Shown in pieces: positions 53,450-64,000 of a stretch of DNA of 64,000 nt (positions within the stretch are counted from its first letter, which is position 1; each line of letters opens with the position of its first letter). Under the pieces are notes generated by a model. That model worked only from the letters and a program-made list of their open reading frames with translations, had not been told where the DNA came from and did not search any database. The stretch comes from Pseudocercospora fijiensis CIRAD86 (lineage: Eukaryota; Ascomycota; Dothideomycetes; Mycosphaerellales; Mycosphaerellaceae), in assembly GCF_000340215.1 (NCBI RefSeq), contig NW_006921532.1, positions 3,609,126 to 3,673,125 on the forward strand, in the 5' to 3' direction. Made by a program: the position numbers and the translations under genes.

Positions 53450-55656
53450 ATGACGACGTTCGCAGACTATCCCGCGCATACCATGGCCTCTAACGACTTC
53501 ACCCTATACCCATATCCAGACTCTTGGAATCAGGAGCAGCATTACTTATCAAGTGCTTCCTACGCCGACCAGTCGTACCTGACCCCAACCTCATTCGACT
53601 CGTTTCCATCACAGCAAAGCTTCGCACTAGTGCCGGACCAGTACAACTACTCAGGCAACCAAGCAATAAGTCGATCGAAGCCGAGTCCTTATCACTCACC
53701 CGCGAATTCCGCCTTCGAATACCAGCAACCACCCCATCTCTCATCAACTTCTGACTCTGGCGCATCCGTTCATAGCACAATATCGTCGGCGATAGGATCA
53801 CCTTCTGCTCAAGCACAGAGCAACGAGTGGAACCACCACCAGAGCATGGACGTCTTCCCAGAGATCGTTCAGCAACACGATGGTAACATCTTCGCGACGA
53901 CTGGCTTCGAGTATGCATCGATCCCAGTGACTGACAAGGGCTGCGTTGGTGAGTTGACAGCCATTTCTTCATCTGACGACTCCTCGCTTCCTCCTTTTCT
54001 TTCTTTTCCTCCAGCATCTTCGCGTCCAAAGCGAATCAAGGACAGGCTGAAATCGCCGATTATTACGCCTCCAGCGCGACAAGCGAAAGCGTCTTTCTTT
54101 TCTCAATCCAGTGGTTATTTCGTACCTCCTCTTGGATCATCTTGTCTGTTTCACCCACAAATTGCGATCTCTTTCCCAGCATTTGCAAGTTACATGACAT
54201 CCCGTTTGCTAACTTTCAGCTGCAGACCCGTCGTTGATCCAGCCATTCTCACCAACACAGTACACTGGTACTCAGTTCTCAGAAGTCCAGGGAAGAGTTC
54301 ACTCGCCACAACCTCTGCCATATTCCGCATCTCCATTACCCACCAAGACATCTCTCCACAGCGAACGATCGCAATCCAGCAAGCCCCAAGGCTCAGCGTC
54401 TCCATATGCTCAACCGCAATCATGGCAACAGCCATACCCACAACACCAGACATCCCGGCGGCCGTCCATCTCTTCTGTCCACTCTCGGCACAGCCAACAT
54501 TCTCTCGGCTCCGATGACTCTAACAAGGGTCTCTGCCCGATCGCGACATGTGGCAGACACGTCAAGGACTTGAAGGCACATATGCTCACACATCAAAATG
54601 AGAGGCCAGAGAAATGCCCGATTCCAACCTGTGAATACCACACCAAAGGGTTTGCGCGGAAATACGACAAGAATCGCCACACTCTCACTCATTACAAGGG
54701 CACTATGGTGTGCGGTTTCTGCCCTGGAAGCGGCAGCTCGGCCGAAAAGAGCTTCAATCGGGCAGATGTGTTCAAGAGGCATCTAACCTCGGTGCACGGC
54801 GTTGAGCAGACACCACCCAATGCGAGAAGGAAGAGTCCGTCCACAGCTGGCAAGAAGCCCTTTGGTGGTGCGCGCGAAGTCTCTGGCATGTGCTCCACCT
54901 GTGGCAACACTTTCGCAAGCGCTCAAGACTTTTACGAACATCTGGACGACTGTGTGCTCCGAGTTGTTCAGCAGGCAGACCCAAGCGAGGCCACGAACGA
55001 GAAGCTCCTCACGGAGATCTCGCAAGACCAGCAAGTCCAGGAGACATTGGAAAAGCACATGCTTCCCACAAATGTCGACTACGACGCTCCTACCTCCTTT
55101 GACGATGAAGAGGAAGAAGAAGATGACGAGGAAGACGTTGACGACGAGGATGCAAACGACACCACCTACGGCAGCCGGAAGGCTGGTAAAGGTGGCAACA
55201 AGTCGCGCAACCGCGTCGCAAGCAGTGGTGCCGTCCAGAAGCCAAAGAAAGGCTTGACCTTATCCAAGAACGGTGTTCCACTTGCCGGTGCCTTGACAGC
55301 AAAGGGCAACAAGCGTAGGAAGAACTACCCACTGTCCTGGGGCGCTGCTCCCGACAAGATGCGAATGAAGAAGCGTGTCATGTGTGTCTTCGATGGTCAG
55401 CGTCGTCTATGGAAAGACGATATGGTGAGTTTGCAATTCCTCTCACATTCTGAGATTCAATTAGTAATATCATTTCCAGATGCTTGACGCCGACCACGAA
55501 GTTCGCATTCCACTCGCCGAGAACAGCCGCGCATGGGTCAGTGACCTCGACGTCCAAACTCTCCGCCGAGCCGAGGGCATTTTGAACGCAACAGATGAAG
55601 AGAAGGGTCCTTGGATTCAGGACGAAGCTGAGCTTCAGAGTCTGATGGACTCATGA
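53450..55656 (+). CDS. C2H2 zinc-finger transcription factor
   Basis: Three exons: 53450-53948, 54226-55424, 55480-55656; 624 residues. Intron 1 is 277 bp with GTGAGT and CTGCAG and restores CVDPSLIQPFSP. The N-terminal 260 residues are Ser/Pro/Gln/Tyr-rich and probably an activation region. Zinc fingers begin near 268: CPIATC...HMLTH, then CPIPTCEYHTKGFARKYDKN leading to RHTLTH, then CGFCPG...RADVFKRHLTSVH; a fourth Cys-x2-Cys segment (CSTCGNTFAS) follows near 388. A strongly acidic run of Glu/Asp (about 450-470) and a basic Lys/Arg stretch come next, then a conserved tail ending AELQSLMDS. The first fingers have the longer Cys spacing common in fungal factors. Nuclear DNA-binding role likely; targets unknown. 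An alternative start at 53483 (MASNDFTLY) is possible. Confidence 0.85.
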
Positions 55657-56547
55657 TGGATGATGACGACCACACCACGCTCCGAGTGAGCGAGCGAGCG
55701 AGCTCTGTACTTGTATACTTCTTCTTTCTTGGCGCATGATACCACCACCACCACCACCACATGAAGATGACGATGTCGACATGATCTGAGCGGCATACAG
55801 ACAGACAGACAGACAGCATGATGATGATGAGAGAATGTTCTTTTTAACGACTACGCGAGGATATCCAAACTCAAATGAGTAGCAGCTTTATATATATTTT
55901 TTTTTCAATCGGAGCACATGTGCTGGCACCAAAAAAGACTCTTTTTTTTTTCTCTTTTCAATCACTCTTGCTCCAAATTCTCACGTTCTCGTTCGTCACT
56001 GCCATTCATTGTCCGTGACATCGCTCATTCGCCTTGTAGTCGAGTCAATTCACGATGCCGAATCTATCATTCTGCAAAAAAAAGTCAACCGCGACAAGCT
56101 GACAGCGTCAAATCATGCCGAAGACTTCGTGCCCTATGAGATCAGACCCTTGAAAAAGCTCCAGCCTGATCAGAACGTGTCCCCGGTGCTTCAAGCGTGA
56201 TTTCTCACAATATGTATGTATAGATTTGACTCCCGCCCGCTATGCCTTTCTCCAACAATTCCATACCCCTCAAATCCACATCCCCATCTGGAGTCCAACC
56301 TTCTCCAGCATATATATATATATACACCTCTCACCACACAAATTTCGGACATTGCCCTTTAATTATTACTATAACAATCTCGAACTCCAAGCCCGGCATC
56401 TCACAACCAGTGTGTACGACGAAGAACGAAGAACCAAAAAATAAGATTCCCTGCTCTCGTCCCAGTCGCGGAAATATTCTTTTGTCGATTGAATTGCGAG
56501 AAAACCACCTCACCTCCAAAGACAAAATTGATACACGTCGGCGGTCG

Positions 56548-56578
<31 letters not shown>

Positions 56579-57528
56579 GTATGGGTGAGAGCCTGGACGA
56601 CGTATGTATATCGACCTTTCTTCTTTCAAGAACGAGCGAAATTTTCAACGTTTCACGTCGACCCGGAGACCTTTTCGTTCACGTCGACCGATCGGTGAAA
56701 AGATCGACAAGTCTCACTGCTTCCTTTCTGCTTCCCGTCGGTAAAAAGCATCGTGCCAGCAGCCCTGGAAAGGTCGAGATCTGGCTGCACCGACTCCACC
56801 ACCATGATGCTGAGCGAACCCCTTTTCGACATCACGAATCTCCATGATCTTAACACGGCTTCGATTATCCATGATGCGTGAGATCAACGAAGTCTATCCA
56901 TTCTTGCACGAATGCACATCTCCATTGCATGACTATAGGCTCTCCAAGATGACCATGCGATCAGTACACCTTTTTTCTTGAATGGATAACATATTACTGC
57001 TAAGTTGCGAGACCTTCCGCGAGGCATGGTTACCTATGTAACGAGGAGCTCCCCTATAGCCACGCTCGTCACCTCTGAGACCGACGCTGTAAAATGATAG
57101 ACTTACGCGGGCCGGCCATAGATCACAGCAGAACAGCTCTCGTGCCGCGAGCAACGACGAGCAGCCTGCTGACTTCTGATCGAGGCGAAGGAGTAAGATG
57201 ATACGAGTAACCAGCTGAAAGGTGGTCGAACATCATTCCTGTGAAGAAATCGTATCGATATAATGGAGTTCATTCTCACTCGAACGATATCCAAGCTCTT
57301 GCTACTTCCAAGACACGCTCGTACAATGCTGCACTCTGCACAAATCAGAGCAGCTACCTACTGCGTCGTCAAGAACGCAATTACGCGATCGCTAATCAGC
57401 CTGGTCGCTGTCGCTGCTGATCATCTAACATGCAAAATATCTCTTCAATAGTTCATTAGTCTATACTCAGACTCAGATCCGGATTCCAGAAAAGATGCTT
57501 CATTTCTCCTCGCAACGCACCCAGGCTC
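55657..57528. other. 1.9-kb convergent spacer with simple repeats
   Basis: Between the 3' ends of the C2H2 factor and the PHD gene. It contains (CCA)n at about 55742-55760, (CAGA)n at about 55797-55815, T-runs near 55897 and 55940, (TA)n at about 56310-56322, and a 27-nt T homopolymer at 56552-56578. No gene seen; the overlapping frames here are low in content. Confidence 0.5.
56552..56578 (+). repeat. 27-nt poly(T) tract
   Basis: An uninterrupted T homopolymer. It could be a minus-strand poly(A) remnant of a retroposed sequence, but I see no target-site duplication. Length may be affected by sequencing error. Confidence 0.8.
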
Positions 57529-60500
57529 TCACTGAGGCGGCTGTTGACTCTGCTGTGGAGATGCTCTTAGCGCTTCAGATTGCGATGAAGGAAATAGCGA
57601 TGTGTTTGCGGGCTTCGGTTCTGGTGACGGCTGCATCTTCTTCACCGGTACACTCCCGACATTGAGCGCGGCTTGATGACCCGGACTGGGCGCTAACGGC
57701 ATCGCAGGGGGCAAGACTTTCATGTCTCCAACACTCTGGGCCGACCCTGGTGGCACTGGGCTCTGGTCCTGTTTCTGTGGTATCGCCTTGGATCCTTCTG
57801 GCCACGGTCCGCTCATTCCATCAGCGGCGACAAGACTACCATTTGGACTGGCTCCTTGTGCGACATGGGCAGTTGGAGGATGCATTTGCGGAGTACGAAC
57901 TTCAGCACTCGTATGGTGGCCGTTCGCGAGAGGTGCTTCGAAACTCTGCTGTGGAGTACGAGCCAGTTGTGGCGGATGTTGTAAGGGTGATGATCTTGGA
58001 TACATGGTCGGCGGCTGCGGCTGCGGCGGCGGCGATGACTTGACTGGAGAGTGAGCGGAGGTCTGCGGAATAGGTGGTGGCAGGTTGGTTCGCGGGCTTT
58101 GTTGAAGATGCTGCTGCTGAGGGTGATATGGGTTTTGTGGTGGATAAGGTGGCGGCGCCTGCGGTGTTCTAGAGACCTGTGAATGTTGCTGAGGAGGTGA
58201 TGAGGATGCAAGCCTTACTGCTGCCTTGACGGGCGACTGGAAACCGTTTGCCAGCTGGGATGATCCTTGCGAATTCTGGCCACGGGCGATAGTGTGTGGA
58301 ATTTGCGGGTGATATTGAGGGTGTGGCTGTTGATGTTGCGGCGGATACTGAGATTGATGATGTTGTTGGTGCTGGGGTGCCGGATAGACGGTGCCTGGAG
58401 CGCGAGGGCTGTAGCCACTCGCCTGTTGATATGGCGGCGGTTGGGCATAATACTGATGATGTTGCGGATGCCCGCCAGAAGAAGCTACCGCTGCTTGGTG
58501 AGCATACTGATGCTGTTGTTGATGACCAGCCTGTGCCTGGCCTGCGTAGCCATTGGCTCTCGGCGAGGACTGATATCCGTGGATCGGAGGTGGGCTGCCA
58601 TGCCAGTGCTGCGGGGGATGTTGAGATTGATTCTGAGGAGGTTGCGGTGCAAAGTTGCTGACCGGAGGCAACCTGTAGTTTGCTGGAGCTGCTTGTCCAT
58701 TGGGATGCGGGGGGAAGCCCGACGGACTGGATCCATAGGTAAATCGTCCAGCGCCGGGGCTCGTATGGAGTTGCTGCGGTCTGGCTAGATGAGGTTGTGC
58801 ACCGTTTCCGACTTGACCGTTAGCTGTTGAAGGACGGCTTGAGGCTTTGTGAGTCTCCGGGCTGGCACTGGTTCGATTGTGCAACTTCAGAGGCGGAATC
58901 TTAGGCTTCTTTGCGTCCTCTTCCTTTCGCTTGCAAGTGCTACAAATGAAGACGAAGTCATCTTGTTCGGCCTGCTTCGGCGTGAAGCCATGGCACTTGC
59001 TGTGTTGCCAGACGTTGCAACGGTCGCAAGCTATACTGTGGCTTCCGTCGTCCATGTTCTCGCCGTGCTGGCCGCATACCGAGCAATCGAAGTACCAGTT
59101 TCCGTCCTCTTCAGCCAAGCGTTCCAGCTCCTTCTTGTGCTGTTCGCGCTGGCTTTCGCGCTGGCGCCCAGAGGCACGCTTGGTGTCTTCATTGGGATTC
59201 TCGTCGAGGCCTTGAGACTCTGCACGCTCGGCTTCCTCCTCGAGCTTGGCGAGCTCTTCTTCGTGCAAGATGCGTTTGGCTTCGCGTTCGCGGACTCGTT
59301 GTTCCCGCGTGAGTCGTCTCGATTCGTGGCCCTGTCCTCCGTTCAGCGACTAATTACAACCCAGGCAATATTGCCACCACTTACATCTTCAATGCGTCTC
59401 TGTCTATCCTGCTCATCGCGAGCCATCTTCAGATCGCGTTGTCGTTTCTCTTCCGCTTCTCGCTCCTCGCGTTCTTTCGCTTCCTTATCAGCCTTATCCG
59501 CCAACCTACTCGACCGCTTTGCCGTAGCCATCTTCTGCAGATTCTCCAGTTCGCGGACTTTCTTGAGCTGCTTTTGGCGCAGCGCCTCGGCACGCTTCTC
59601 GATAATTGGAAGCACATCCTCCTCTATGGTCTTGCGAAGTTGCTTCTCGTTGAGATCTCGCGATCGAAAGATGCTAGCCATAAAATCTTGGTAGTCTTCG
59701 AGAGTGATAGCGATGCACTCCCAGGTCTTGCTTGTGAAGCCGTAGCCAGGTTCATCCTCATTCAAGATCTCTGAGGTGCCATTCGCCATCTCTGTATCCT
59801 CGATCGCAGTATCGTCCCCTTCGGAAGTCGCTTCAGGCTCGTCGTCTTCGCTATCGTCGATTTTCCGCCGCTTGCTCGCTCGTGTGCCTTTTCTCGGGGC
59901 AGGCTTTTTGGACTTCGGCTTTGCCTTAGTCTTTGCTTTCACCTTGGGCGTGGGAGGCGGGATAGGTTCATCTGCGCGACGATACAATCGATTGTCGTCC
60001 AAGACGTAGTAGGCGCGGTCCTCCTTGTCCCAGCCAAGGGGCTCCATTCGCCAGCCAGTGTGATTCTCGTCCTGCGCCATCATTGCACGGATGCGCTCTG
60101 CATTGCCCAAAGTCCATGTGCTAAGTTGCTGTAGTACTTGAATGCGGGTGTAGATGTCGAGATCGTTGAAGGGGACGGGATCTTCATCGTCGCCAAAGGG
60201 ATTTCGCTGGGGTGCTTTGGCGAGATACTGGCGGCGCGTGTACTCGTCGAAGATGTCTGGCCTACAGAGAACTAGCGTCAGCCGTTCGTCTCATAGTATG
60301 TCAACGCCAATGCTGGGGACTGGACACTCACGTCAGACCGCGATGCGAGGATACAAATTTCAGCAGCTGCAGGCCGATTCGAGCGAGTTTCTCGCTCGGC
60401 GTGGGCTTGAGACATTCTGCTTCGAGGTCCTGCCATCACACATCCATCAGTATTCATCCACATCTCTTTCACATGCACGCACGCGGCGGATTGCGGATTG

Positions 60501-60715
60501 CGGAGGACTCGGGGGTGTCTGCGCCTGCGTACCTCAATGTCGAAGTCTTCGTCGATCTTGACCACATGCCCGAAGAGGAAAATATACTGCATCAAGCTGG
60601 CGAACTGCCACATATTGCGCAGCTTGGCCAGAGTCTCCCTATGCTCCTCCGGCACTGCTGGCTCGACAGGCAGGTCGAGCTCAGCATCATCGCGCGTGCG
60701 TTTGTACCGCGGCAT
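57529..60715 (-). CDS. PHD-finger chromatin protein with DDT-like N-terminus
   Basis: Four exons: 60715-60533, 60429-60332, 60261-59385, 59331-57529; 986 residues. The N-terminus (WQFASLMQYIFLFGHVVKID, then EDFDIEDLEAECL) resembles the DDT/WHIM-type region of ISWI-partner proteins such as CECR2 and RSF1. Next come GWRMEPLGWDKEDRAYYVLD (WHIM/WSD-like), a basic KPKSKKPAP segment, an acidic stretch and a long Glu/Arg/Lys coiled coil. The PHD finger at about 467-519 is complete: CSVC, CDRC, WQHSKC and CSTC, giving C4-H-C3. The last 450 residues are extremely Gln/Pro/His-rich and disordered. It probably reads histone H3 tails within a remodelling complex; that function is inferred. The 54-bp intron with donor GTAAGT at 59384 was preferred over reading through, which would stop after ten codons. 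Confidence 0.85.
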
Positions 60716-61033
60716 GGCGTTGCGGCCAGGGATGGAAGGCGTCTGCGGAAGGCAAGCACGATACTGACAGAGCGGCCGATAGAGTGCTGTGCGGGCGGCG
60801 CTTCAACATTGGTGCCGACCCGGCGCGCTCGTATTCTGGGGCTGCGTGGGCGTGGACGTGGATAATTGCGAATGAAGTTGTAGATGCTGCCTCGCTCCGC
60901 CAGGCGCGATCGCGTTTCGCTTCGCTTAGTTCCGCTCTTCGCTTCGTGCCGCTCCGTCCGATGCGATCAACGCGAAGCCAAGCCCAGCCCAATCATACGA
61001 CACCGACAGGCAGGCAGGCACAGTGCATGCCAC
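60716..61033. promoter_or_regulatory. Bidirectional promoter (PHD protein / ferroportin)
   Basis: The 318 bp between divergent starts. It contains repeated cgcttcg words at about 60915-60950. I see no clear iron-response GATA-factor site (HGATAR) pair in this interval. Confidence 0.5.
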
Positions 61034-62933
61034 ATGGCCACCATGACCGCGCCCATCGATGATCCGGCCGAAGAGGCTCTCCTCGACCCCGAATCAAATC
61101 AGGATCAATACTCCCGGCCAGCACTTCAGAGAATCAACACCGGCGACGACGACTATCTCTCGCATTCCGAGCATGGCAGACTGCGGAAGCTGCTGTATGT
61201 CTCACATTTCTTGTCAACGTGGAACTGCAGAGTCTTTGAGTTTGGTGCATTTCTGTTTCTGGCCCATATATATCCACAGACATTGCTGCCAGCGTCTGTC
61301 TATGCTTTGGCCAGAGCTGGCTCGGCTGCAATCGTGTCGCCATGGCTTGGCCCGTATATAGATAGGGCGAACCGACTCAGAGCCGTCCGCATCAGCATTG
61401 GCAAGCCCTCACGTCCAAAATCTTCACGGCACGGTCTAACATCGATTTGCAGTTGGTCAGCGGCTTGCAGTTGCCGCTTCTTGTGCGGGACTGTTACTTA
61501 TGGCCCAGCTCGATGTTCTTCGCGAGAAAGAGCTGTATTCCCATGCCTTTCTCGCTGCGCTTTCTGTGCTCGCGTGCGCCGAAAAGCTCGGTTCCGTCTT
61601 GAACACCATTTCCGTGGAGCGCGACTGGGTCGTCACTATAGCTGCTGGCCATGAGCAACTTTTGACATGTCGGTCTTGTCTTTGCTGCATCACCACATTG
61701 CTCCTAATGACTTATTTCTTCTACAGTAATGAATGCTCAAATGCGTCGCATAGATCTATGCTGCAAGCTCATTGGACCACTCGCAATCGCCTTCGTTGAT
61801 GCCGCATCTCCAAGGGTAGCGATCCTTGCGACTGGCGTCATGACAGCCACTTCTGTTCTCGTCGAATACTTCACAATCGCGATGGTATATCAGCAGATTA
61901 CAGCGTTACAGGAACCGAAGAACATTGCACTCCATCGGCGCAGAAGCAGTGAATCCGTATGGAGCTGCTTCAAGAGTTCTTTATCGGGGACTGCGATATA
62001 TCTACGGCACCCAGCGCTTCTGCCGTCCTTTTGTCTGGCCTTACTGTATCTCACTGTTCTCTCATTCTCGGGGCAGATGATCACGTATTTGATTGCATTA
62101 GGACTGTCTTCGGGCCTCATCGGTGGTCTTCGCGGCATTTCGGCACTGTTTGAGCTATCAGCGACCTGGATAGCACCAAGAGTCATTTCTAGGATCGGAT
62201 CCATTCGCGCTGGTAGTTGGTTCATCAACTGGGAAATTATCTGCGTCGTAATTGCTTGCGCCTTCTTCTGGCTGGATTATGGTCTAACGATTGCTGCGAT
62301 TGGCACTGTCAGTGCCGTAATAGCAAGCCGAATTGGGCTCTGGGGGTTTGACCTCAGTGCCCAAATCATCATTCAAGAGGTAGGCCACAGCCGTCAGTCA
62401 TTCAAAGCTATCAGTGCTCACTTGGCAACAGGAGGTGGAAGAACGATATCGCGGAACGTTTTCAAGCCAAGAGTTTGCGCTCCAGAACATCTTCGAAATG
62501 CTGGCCTTCGCTAGCACGATTGTCTTCCCTGATCCGGGTCATTTCAAGTATCCGGCTACAATGACTGCAGGTAAGGGCCTCACCTGGAGAAGACATTTCT
62601 GGTTCGTCGTTAATGCTTCTGAAATATAGGTGCTGTTGGCCTCGCGGGAGTTCTGTACGCAGCATTTGTGCGTTCGCGAAGGGGTCACTTGATTCATCTC
62701 TCTCGCTGCATCGACCGCGACAGCAGGAACAAGGTATTTGTTCATACATACTCATTGATCGTGGCGTAGCTGACCTCATGTAGGATCACCACCACTGGTG
62801 GACGAGAGTGCCGAATGAAGAGAATGCAGATGAGCAGAATGCGGATGAGGATGATGTTGGACAAGCAACAGCTGCTAATAATAGGCAGTATAGCACGCTC
62901 TCCGCACCAAATCACTCAGTCTCGTCCCATTGA
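61034..62933 (+). CDS. Ferroportin-family (SLC40A1) metal exporter
   Basis: Six exons: 61034-61400, 61453-61668, 61727-62379, 62432-62570, 62630-62733, 62784-62933; 542 residues, all in frame. Family marks: SHFLSTWNCRVFEFGAFLFL (first helix), VGQRLAVAASC rebuilt across intron 1, LNTISVERDWVVTIA (ferroportin EKDW-like motif), and MNAQMRRIDLCCKLIGPLAI. Membrane helices continue to the seventh decade of the fifth hundred residues, then a hydrophilic tail rich in Asn/Asp/Glu. Ferroportins export ferrous iron (and other divalent metals); in fungi a vacuolar or plasma-membrane site is possible. Intron 1 (61401-61452) has a GC donor (GCAAGC) with CTAAC branch and TTTGCAG; intron 2 has the weak donor GTCGGT. 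Both were chosen because they alone restore family sequence. Confidence 0.9.
61401..61452 (+). other. GC-AG intron of the ferroportin gene
   Basis: 52-bp intron beginning GCAAGC and ending TTTGCAG with TCTAAC as a branch site. Removing it yields RISIVGQRLAVAASC, which matches ferroportins; no GT in the vicinity gives a workable frame. Confidence 0.8.
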
Positions 62934-63192
62934 AGCCCGCAACTCGAAAGCATGCGCAAGTGTATGACAGCCTATTATGCCCCACTTCGATGCATAAGGA
63001 GCTATCCAACATAGCAGCTAGGCCGAGCGGAGTGTTCTTTGCGCATATAACAGTGCCATCAATCATGAAAGATTGTGACTAGCGCTGACATTGACAGTGT
63101 CACTTCTTCAGTGTCACTTCTTCTGTCCTCGCCCATCTCTTTGATCTCCATCTGATCTTCCCCCAGATTTGCAACCACATTCAAAAGACTTC

Positions 63193-64000
63193 ATGGCAGC
63201 TAACCTAGGCCTGCTTTTCGTGACGTCTCACATCCTACCGACCTCACATATCACTCCAGAGCAGTACGATAACTTTTACAACAATGAGCATCTTCCAGAC
63301 GTCTTGGACTCTGGTCTCAGCGGCTCGCGGCGGGTAGCACTTCGCTACAAGAACAGCAACCCAGAAGCCGCAGATCCATATTTAGCCCTGTACCCAACAG
63401 AATCCACGTCCTCCCTCTGGTCAGGCACAGGCGCCTCAGACATACTCAAAAGTCTACAGCAAAACTCAACAGCCAAGACGCTCGACAACGTCGATGTTTA
63501 CACCATTGCCAACTTCGGGCCTCGTTTGTACGAGAAGATCCAAACGTATGAAGCATACAGCCATGAGAATGACACTGGCAAGGATCGTGGTCGAACCATG
63601 GTTTGTATTGCTATGGAGCCTGGAGACGAGGCTGATTTTGAAGATTGGTATCGGAAGCAGCATCTAGATATGATGGCCATGTGTGAAGGTTATCTGAGAT
63701 GTACTAGATACAGGAGGCTAGATGGGCAGAGTCCGAGGTATCTGGCTTTGCATGAGTATTCTTGTAAGCCAGAAGATTTGCCTGTGGAGCAGGTCAAGCA
63801 GATCGTTGCGACAGAGTGTAAGTTAGGCCGACTTGGTCTCATAGTAGAAATACGGATCTGATGTGCCTCATGTTTCCAGTTTCTGGACTCTGCTGACAAG
63901 TACTGATAGGGTCGAAGAAGATCCTCGAAGAGGCCAAAGTTTTTCACAGGGACGTCTATGAATTAGCGTACGTCGCTGGTCATGCCGAGCTGAAGCTGTA
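63193..64000 (+). CDS. Duplicated dimeric alpha/beta-barrel (EthD-like) protein, partial
   Basis: Exon 1 63193-63817, intron 63818-63909 (GTAAGT..ATAG), exon 2 from 63910, running off the right end of the window. About 238 residues are visible. Two ferredoxin-like repeats can be seen: the first has YDNFYNNEHLPDVLDSGLSG followed by SRRVALRY; the second has FEDWYRKQHLDMMAMCEGYL followed by RCTRYRRL. The pattern [YW]xxxHLPxx...G followed by a R/Y-rich strand is that of EthD-type dimeric alpha/beta-barrel proteins, here fused in tandem so one chain could form the whole barrel. Members include small enzymes and stress-related proteins; no substrate is inferable. No signal peptide. Exon 2 opens WSKKILEEAKVFHRDVYELA, in frame with exon 1. 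Confidence 0.75.

Noticed and set aside
56242..56847. 201-codon plus-strand frame across the poly(T) tract
   Set aside because: It depends on reading a 27-nt T run as poly-Phe; typical of non-coding sequence.

Overview
This is a nuclear chromosome window from a filamentous ascomycete (Pezizomycotina), most likely a Dothideomycete. That call rests on the gene content (fungus-specific translation elongation factor eEF3, separase, several conserved fungal-only proteins), on many short spliceosomal introns (about 48-155 bp, one of 277 bp, with GT..AG ends and CTAAC/CTGAC-like branch sites), and on an AT-rich repeat block that carries the marks of repeat-induced point mutation (RIP). The class-level assignment is inference.

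Layout. Bases 1 to about 8,640 are repeats: a diverged minisatellite of roughly 25-28 bp units, arranged in a higher-order repeat of about 0.8-1.1 kb. It is interrupted at 1321-5307 by a dead LINE-type retrotransposon with a 12-bp target-site duplication. From about 8.65 kb on the base composition changes abruptly and the rest is ordinary gene-dense euchromatin.

Genes in order (strand): cytochrome P450 (+, 9.3-11.2 kb); eEF3 (-) and ribosomal protein eL24 (-), a translation pair; a weak small-secreted-protein candidate (-); a thioredoxin-fold protein lacking one active-site Cys (-), divergent from a DUF3074/START-like protein (+); a 5'-truncated MFS transporter relic (-); a C2H2 protein (+); a conserved fungal protein of unknown function (-); then a lipid-catabolism group at 26.3-33.7 kb. 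That group holds an acyl-CoA oxidase (-), a divergent AMP-dependent acyl-CoA ligase (+) and an enoyl-CoA hydratase/isomerase (-), with a Tho1-like SAP protein (-) between them. All three enzymes end in peroxisomal PTS1-type tripeptides (SKL, PKL, AKI). Next come a second P450 with a roughly 185-residue internal insertion (+), a small membrane protein (-) divergent from the 2025-residue separase (+), an MCT-type MFS transporter (+), about 4.6 kb without a recognisable gene, a C2H2 transcription factor (+), a PHD-finger chromatin protein (-) divergent from a ferroportin-family metal exporter (+), and at the right edge the start of a duplicated dimeric alpha/beta-barrel (EthD-like) protein (+).

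Splice models were built by hand from donor/acceptor sites and reading frame; every multi-exon model given here closes in frame. The most unusual items are a 7-nt microexon in the enoyl-CoA hydratase that restores a conserved motif, a GC-AG intron in the ferroportin gene, the long P450 insertion, the PTS1 trio, and RIP footprints that differ in strand bias between the LINE and the satellite and include a patch of less-mutated repeat.
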